Source: Mycobacterium sp. 236(2023)
GTDB lineage: Bacteria > Actinomycetota > Actinomycetes > Mycobacteriales > Mycobacteriaceae
DNA length: 64,000 bases
Assembly (NCBI RefSeq): GCF_029623955.1
Contig: NZ_JARSBP010000008.1
Location: 124,001-188,000 of the forward strand
Direction of reading: 5' to 3'
The position numbers and the translations under genes are program-made. The notes below the pieces were generated by a model. It saw nothing but the letters and a program-made list of their open reading frames with translations. It had not been told where the DNA came from and did no database searches. Positions 60,071 to 64,000 of the stretch are shown one piece after another. Each line of letters opens with the position of its first letter. The stretch's first letter is position 1.

Positions 60071-60538
60071 ATGATGGGGGCCATGCCAGACGAGCCGGAT
60101 CGGCCAGACGAAAGTCCCGATGCCGCAACTTCACCGGCGCCGCCTCCGGTGCCTCCGGTGAAGAAGGCGGTCGCCAAGAAGGCCGCCCCGGCGAAAAAAG
60201 CTGCACCTGCAAAGAAAACTCCGGCCAAGAAGGCCCCCGCGAAAAAGGCTGCGCCCGCCAAGAAGGCGACTCCGGTCAAGAAAGCCGCCCCGGCCAAGAA
60301 AGCCGTCCCGGCGAAGAAGGTCCCGGCGACCGAGGCGACCGTAGCGTCGGCCGCGAAAGAGGCTGCTGCACAAGCGAAGACAACCGTCGCGACGGCGAGC
60401 ACCGCGGTGTCGTCCGCTGCGCCCGTTCCGCGCCCGGCGCCCGAGACGTCTCGCGTTCCGGTCATCGCCGCGCTGGTGACCGGCGTGCTTGCGGTGGTCG
60501 TGGTGCTGCTTGCCGCCCGCCGTAACAGCGGCGACTGA
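60071..60538 (+). CDS. hns: Membrane-anchored H-NS-like Lys/Ala/Pro-rich protein (Rv3852 homologue)
   Basis: A 155-residue protein. After an acidic N terminus (DEPDRPDESPD), residues about 30-90 are PAKKA-type repeats like the tail of histone H1, then Ala-rich sequence and a single C-terminal transmembrane helix (VPVIAALVTGVLAVVVVLLAA). This layout is that of Rv3852 (H-NS), a DNA-binding protein held at the membrane. It should bind DNA with its basic repeats and tie it to the membrane. AAAGG lies 9 nt before ATG 60071; ATG 60083 is an alternative. It is 19 bp before rraA. Confidence 0.86.
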   Translation: MMGAMPDEPDRPDESPDAATSPAPPPVPPVKKAVAKKAAPAKKAAPAKKTPAKKAPAKKAAPAKKATPVKKAAPAKKAVPAKKVPATEATVASAAKEAAAQAKTTVATASTAVSSAAPVPRPAPETSRVPVIAALVTGVLAVVVVLLAARRNSGD

Positions 60539-60557
60539 ACGAAAGTCCTTGACCTCT

Positions 60558-61040
60558 ATGACTGTCTCTCCGCGTCCCACTGCCGACCTCGTCGACGAGA
60601 TCGGCCCCGATGTCCGCAGTTGCGATCTTCAGCTGCGCCAGTTCGGCGGTCGGTCCGAGTTCGCCGGAAGGATCACCACCGTGCGGTGTTTCCAGGACAA
60701 CGCATTGCTCAAGTCGGTGCTCTCGGAGCCCGGTGACGGCGGGGTGCTCGTCATCGACGGGGACGGCTCGGTGCACACCGCCCTCGTCGGTGATCTGATC
60801 GCCGAGCTCGGCCGCTCCAACGGGTGGTCGGGGCTGATCATCAACGGTGCGGTGCGCGACGCGTCGACGTTGCGCACTCTCGACCTCGGAATCAAGGCGA
60901 TAGGCACGAATCCTCGAAAGAGCACCAAGACCGGTGCGGGCGTGCGCGACGAGGCCGTCGAGTTCGGCGGGGTGGTGTTCACACCGGGGGACATCGCCCA
61001 CAGCGATGACGACGGCATCGTCGTCATCGCCGCGGACTGA
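60558..61040 (+). CDS. rraA: RraA-family protein (Rv3853 homologue)
   Basis: A 160-residue protein of the RraA/MenG-like fold. The glycine-rich GDGGVLVIDGDGSVHTALVGDLIAELG, the NGWSGLIINGAVRDAS, and a late GIKAIGTNPRKSTKTG region match RraA, which binds RNase E and lowers its activity. Some members are aldolases instead, so function is probable but not certain. ATG 60558 is preferred over the upstream frame, which lies within the hns gene. It is convergent with ethA, 4 bp apart. Confidence 0.9.
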   Translation: MTVSPRPTADLVDEIGPDVRSCDLQLRQFGGRSEFAGRITTVRCFQDNALLKSVLSEPGDGGVLVIDGDGSVHTALVGDLIAELGRSNGWSGLIINGAVRDASTLRTLDLGIKAIGTNPRKSTKTGAGVRDEAVEFGGVVFTPGDIAHSDDDGIVVIAAD

Positions 61041-61044
61041 CGTC

Positions 61045-62514
61045 TTACGCCGGTACCCCGACGCGCTCCTTCGTGAATTCCAAAGTGCCGTCGTCGATCT
61101 TGCCGTTCCGGATCACTCGCAGATCGACAAGGTAGTTCTGTTTGAGGCGCCAGGGCGCCTTGGAGCCGGATTTCGGCAGTCTGTCGAGTGCCCGCTTGAT
61201 GTACCCCGAGGTCAGGTCGACGAAGGGGAGCCGCTTGACGTCGCCACCCGGCTCGCGCGGAACCACAGTGTCGTAACCGTTTTCGTCCATGTGGCTGAGA
61301 AGTCTGCTGACGTATTCGGACGTGAGGTCGGCCTTCAGCGTCCACGAGGCGTTGGTGTAGCCGAACGTGAACGCCATGTTCGGGACGTTGGACAGCATCA
61401 TGCCCTTGTACGCCACGGAGTCTGCCAGGTCTTGAGGCGATCCGTTGCGAAGCACTTGAGCGCCGCCGAAGAACTGCACGTTCAAACCCGTTGCAGTGAC
61501 GATGATGTCGGCGTCGAGATGCTCACCCGAGGCAAGTTGGATGCCCTTCTCGGTGAAGCGCTCGATCTTATCGGTGACGACATCGGCCTTCCCCTTGCGA
61601 ATGGCCTTGAAGATGTCGCCGTTGGGAGCCAGGCACACACGCTGGTCCCACGGTTTGTAGTCGGGCGCGAAGTGACGGTCGTAATCGAATCCTTCGGGCA
61701 GCCGACGTTCTGCCATGGTGCGCAACGCTTTACGGAACACATTGGGCAGGGTTCGAGCGAGTTGGTATTGCGCCGTAGCCGCCAGGATCGCCTTCCAACG
61801 CACCGCGGTGTAGGCAGTCTTCTCAGGCAGCAGCCGGTAGGCACGCGCGGCGAACGGATCCTTGTCGGGCAGCGATCCGATGTAGGTCGGGGTCCGCTGC
61901 AGCATCGTCACGTGTCCGGCACCGCTGTCGATCAGGGCGGGGATGAGGGTGATCGCCGTGGCCCCACTTCCGATCACCACCACGTTCTTGCCCTGGTAGT
62001 CAAGATCCTCGGGCCAGTGCTGAGGATGGATGACCGTACCGCCGAAATCGTCGGCTCCGGCGAACTCCGGCGAGAAACCTTCGTCGTAGTTGTAGTAACC
62101 ACTGCATGCCCACAGGAAGCCGGCGTTGAGCTGGACCTGCTCGCCGTCGCGATCGATGGTCAGCTCCCAGCGGCGGTCCTCGTCCGACCAGTTCGCGGCG
62201 ACCACCCTGTGGTCGTATCGAATGTGCTTGTCGATTCCGTTCTCGACTGCGGCTTCGTTCAGGTAGTTCCAGATGGACGGCCCGTCGGCGATCATCTGAT
62301 CCGTCGCCCAGGGCTTGAAGTGGAATCCGAGGGTGTACATGTCGGAGTCCGAGCGGATGCCGGGGTACTTGAAAAGGTCCCAGGTGCCGCCGAGCTTTCC
62401 GCGGCGCTCCAGGATCGCATAGCTCTTGCCGGGTGCATTCCGTTGCAGATGCCAGGCCGCGCTAATGCCGGAGATGCCGGCTCCCACGATGACAACGTCG
62501 ACAAATTCGGTCAT
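61045..62514 (-). CDS. ethA: Baeyer-Villiger FAD monooxygenase EthA (ethionamide activator)
   Basis: A 489-residue flavin monooxygenase, the exact length of M. tuberculosis EthA. It has the FAD motif GAGISG (11-16), the BVMO signature FGGTVIHPQHWP (157-168), and the NADPH motif GSGATA (182-187). In M. tuberculosis this enzyme oxidises thioamides such as ethionamide; its native substrate is not settled. ATG at 62514 has TAGCTT 6 nt upstream (minus strand). It is divergent from ethR with the operator between. Confidence 0.95.
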   Translation of the reverse strand: MTEFVDVVIVGAGISGISAAWHLQRNAPGKSYAILERRGKLGGTWDLFKYPGIRSDSDMYTLGFHFKPWATDQMIADGPSIWNYLNEAAVENGIDKHIRYDHRVVAANWSDEDRRWELTIDRDGEQVQLNAGFLWACSGYYNYDEGFSPEFAGADDFGGTVIHPQHWPEDLDYQGKNVVVIGSGATAITLIPALIDSGAGHVTMLQRTPTYIGSLPDKDPFAARAYRLLPEKTAYTAVRWKAILAATAQYQLARTLPNVFRKALRTMAERRLPEGFDYDRHFAPDYKPWDQRVCLAPNGDIFKAIRKGKADVVTDKIERFTEKGIQLASGEHLDADIIVTATGLNVQFFGGAQVLRNGSPQDLADSVAYKGMMLSNVPNMAFTFGYTNASWTLKADLTSEYVSRLLSHMDENGYDTVVPREPGGDVKRLPFVDLTSGYIKRALDRLPKSGSKAPWRLKQNYLVDLRVIRNGKIDDGTLEFTKERVGVPA

Positions 62515-62520
62515 GGCGTA

Positions 62521-62526
62521 AAGCTA
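62521..62526 (-). promoter_or_regulatory. ethA: Leaderless -10 element of ethA (TAGCTT)
   Basis: TAGCTT on the minus strand ends 6 nt before the ethA ATG. Confidence 0.55.
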
Positions 62527-62529
62527 TCA

Positions 62530-62576
62530 ACGGTGTGTCGAGTGAGTCAACACCCTGTTGAAACTTTCAACACCGT
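62530..62576. promoter_or_regulatory. EthR operator in the ethA-ethR intergenic region
   Basis: Nested inverted repeats fill this region: TCAACA-N3-TGTTGA (62547-62561), TTGAAACTTTCAA (62558-62570) and outer arms ACGGTGT/ACACCGT (62530-62536 and 62570-62576). It lies between the two -10 elements, where TetR-family EthR would repress ethA and itself by multimeric binding. Confidence 0.75.
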
Positions 62577-62577
62577 G

Positions 62578-62583
62578 TAAAGT
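62578..62583 (+). promoter_or_regulatory. ethR: Leaderless -10 element of ethR (TAAAGT)
   Basis: TAAAGT lies 7 nt before the ethR GTG. Confidence 0.55.
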
Positions 62584-62590
62584 CTGTCCT

Positions 62591-63232
62591 GTGACTGCCG
62601 CCAGCCAGACCCGGTCGACCCGAGGTCGACGCTCTGCCCGCCCCTCCGGCGACGACCGGGAGCTGGCGATTCTGGAGACCGCGGAACGACTTCTCGACGA
62701 GCGTCCGCTGTCCGAGATTTCTGTCGATGACCTGGCCAAAGGCGCCGGCATCTCGCGGCCGACCTTCTACTTCTACTTCTCGTCCAAGGACGCGGTGCTG
62801 CACAGCTTGCTCGCTCGCGTCATCGCCGACGCCGACGCCGCACTGACGCACCTGATCGAGAATCCGCCCGAAGATCGCCGCTTGATCTGGCGCACCGGCA
62901 TCAACGTGTTCGTCGAGACCTTCGGCGCCCACCGGGCCGTGTGCGCGGCGGCCGTGGCCGCCCGGCCGACGGACACTGCCTCGCGGGACCTGTGGGCCAT
63001 GTCGATGCAGCGGTGGATCGACCACATCACCGACGTCATCGAAACGGAGCGCGCACGCGGTGCCGCGCCGGTGACGCTGCCCGCGCGCGAACTGTCGACG
63101 GCGCTGAACCTGATGAACGAGGCGGTCATGGTGTCGTCGTTCGGCGGGCATCAGCCGGCGCTGCCGGACGATCGTGTGCTGGACAACCTCGTCCATGTCT
63201 GGACCACCACGATCTACGGTTCGACCGACTGA
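62591..63232 (+). CDS. ethR: TetR-family repressor EthR
   Basis: A 213-residue TetR-family regulator. The helix-turn-helix is ISVDDLAKGAGISRPTFYFYFSSKDAV (about 43-70), nearly identical to EthR of M. tuberculosis; the C-terminal ligand-binding half has the matching NLMNEAVMVSSF and VWTTTIYG sequences. It represses ethA and so sets ethionamide sensitivity. The frame opens at TTG 62558, but GTG 62591 starts at the EthR-type N terminus and has a -10 upstream. A Y-family polymerase gene begins 24 bp after its stop and may be co-transcribed. Confidence 0.95.
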   Translation: MTAASQTRSTRGRRSARPSGDDRELAILETAERLLDERPLSEISVDDLAKGAGISRPTFYFYFSSKDAVLHSLLARVIADADAALTHLIENPPEDRRLIWRTGINVFVETFGAHRAVCAAAVAARPTDTASRDLWAMSMQRWIDHITDVIETERARGAAPVTLPARELSTALNLMNEAVMVSSFGGHQPALPDDRVLDNLVHVWTTTIYGSTD

Positions 63233-63249
63233 TCTGTCGGACGGCGATG

Positions 63250-63263
63250 CGAACATATGTTCG
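63250..63263. promoter_or_regulatory. LexA (SOS) box overlapping the polymerase start codon
   Basis: CGAACATATGTTCG is a perfect 14-bp palindrome that matches the mycobacterial SOS core CGAAC-N4-GTTCG. The ATG at 63257 sits in its centre. It predicts damage-inducible control. Confidence 0.72.
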
Positions 63264-64000
63264 TGTCGGCCGCCAGTATTCTGCACGCTGATCTCGACTC
63301 GTTCTACGCATCGGTCGAGCAGCGCGACGACCCGTCCCTGCGGGGCCGCCCGGTGCTCGTCGGCGGGGGCGTGGTGCTCGCCGCGAGCTACGAGGCGAAG
63401 GCCTACGGAGTCCGCACGGCGATGGGCGGCAGGCAGGCGCGCGCACTGTGCCCGCAGGCGATCGTGGTACCGCCGCGGATGTCGGCGTACTCGAAGGCCA
63501 GCGATGCGGTATTCGAGGTGTTCCGAGATACGAGCCCGATCGTCGAGCCGCTGTCGGTCGACGAGGCGTTCCTTGACGTCTCGGGGCTGCGCCGAGTGTC
63601 GGGCACACCGGTGCAGATCGGCGCTCGGCTGCGCGAACGGGTGCGCGACGAGGTCGGTCTGCCGATCACGGTGGGCATCGCGCGCACGAAGTTCCTCGCC
63701 AAGGTGGCCAGCCAGGAGGCCAAGCCCGATGGGCTGCTCTTAGTGCCGCCGGATCGTGAGCTGGCGTTCCTGCATCCGCTGCCGGTGCGGCGGCTGTGGG
63801 GGGTCGGCGCCAAAACCGCGGACAAGCTGCGCGCACACGGGATCGAGACGGTCGCCGACGTCGCCGAGCTGAGTGAGACGACGCTCGGCTCATTGGTCGG
63901 CGGCGCGATGGGACGCCAGCTTTTTGCGTTGTCGCACAACATCGATCGGCGACGCGTCGTCACGGGGCGGCGCAGGCGATCTGTCGGTGCGCAACGGGCG
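63257..64000 (+). CDS. Y-family DNA polymerase IV, 5' part (DinB3-like)
   Basis: An open frame of 248 codons runs off the window end. The catalytic motifs are HADLDSFYASVEQ (Asp12) and PLSVDEAFLDVSG (Asp102, Glu103), and the helix-hairpin-helix-like region WGVGAKTADKLRAHGIETVADV follows. It is a translesion polymerase of the DinB family. In M. smegmatis a third DinB (DinB3) is next to ethA/ethR, so this is probably DinB3, which H37Rv lacks at this place. ATG 63257 lies inside a LexA palindrome; GTG 63263 would give MSAASILHADLD, closer to other Pol IV proteins, and is an alternative. Confidence 0.88.
   Translation, partial: MFVSAASILHADLDSFYASVEQRDDPSLRGRPVLVGGGVVLAASYEAKAYGVRTAMGGRQARALCPQAIVVPPRMSAYSKASDAVFEVFRDTSPIVEPLSVDEAFLDVSGLRRVSGTPVQIGARLRERVRDEVGLPITVGIARTKFLAKVASQEAKPDGLLLVPPDRELAFLHPLPVRRLWGVGAKTADKLRAHGIETVADVAELSETTLGSLVGGAMGRQLFALSHNIDRRRVVTGRRRRSVGAQRA

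Noticed and set aside
60161..60330. Repeated AAG/GCC units as a regulatory repeat
   Set aside because: They encode PAKKA peptide repeats of the H-NS-like protein and follow the reading frame.
1..64000. tRNA, rRNA, insertion sequence, prophage or attachment site
   Set aside because: I found no cloverleaf-like intergenic sequence, transposase, integrase or flanking inverted repeats by eye; a tRNA or covariance-model scan could not be run.

Overview
The window is high-GC actinobacterial DNA. Its gene content and order match the cell-wall region of a Mycobacterium genome (M. tuberculosis H37Rv Rv3793 to about Rv3854). Several features point to a rapidly growing environmental species (Mycolicibacterium type): a Y-family polymerase follows ethR, a nickel superoxide dismutase lies where H37Rv has sodA, copper-type genes are present, and PE/PPE genes and insertion sequences are absent. 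These assignments come from recalled protein families and gene order; no database search was run.

Positions 1-9600 hold the arabinosyltransferases embC (3' end only), embA and embB, then a metallo-beta-lactamase-fold hydrolase translationally coupled to embB, and a convergent transmembrane Ser/Thr kinase. Positions 9617-23240 (minus strand) carry mycolic acid assembly: a DUF4331 protein, accD4-pks13-fadD32 (condensation), a cutinase-like lipase, a DUF732 lipoprotein, and the antigen 85 paralogues fbpD and fbpA. Positions 23480-30000 (minus strand) form the arabinogalactan block aftB-ubiA-PAP2 phosphatase-glfT2-glf, with overlapping start and stop codons. Together these genes make the arabinogalactan scaffold and attach mycolates to it.

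Positions 30196-40690 carry erp, a PGRP-type amidase, a large LuxR/ATPase regulator, a HAD hydrolase, two paralogous acyltransferases, a phosphotransferase, and a metallo-beta-lactamase/Rieske fusion with a small partner. Positions 40687-51510 carry serS, a septum-formation-like protein, a mini-metalloprotease, a Cys-rich peptide, a histidine phosphatase, pheA, an iron-regulated DUF2470 gene, a CPBP protease, an LCP ligase, ferritin bfrB, glpQ1, a zinc-ribbon membrane protein and a rhodanese.

Positions 51507-64000 are more regulatory and accessory: an intergenic cluster of DnaA-box-like sites, a tiny membrane protein, a divergent sodX/sodN pair only 23 bp apart, an Rv3847-like gene, espR facing an ImmA/IrrE peptidase plus membrane-protein pair, a Pro-rich surface protein, copC/copD-like genes, a membrane-anchored Lys/Ala-rich H-NS, rraA, ethA/ethR with its operator, and the 5' part of a Y-family polymerase whose start codon lies inside a LexA-type palindrome.

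Many genes have a TANNNT -10 element 6-7 nt before the start codon, which predicts leaderless transcripts. I used this, Shine-Dalgarno spacing and stop/start overlaps to choose starts. The strongest leads are the overlapping sodX/sodN promoters with an altered Ni-hook, the espR-IrrE-membrane module, the DnaA-box cluster far from oriC, and opposite IdeR-box geometries at two iron genes.
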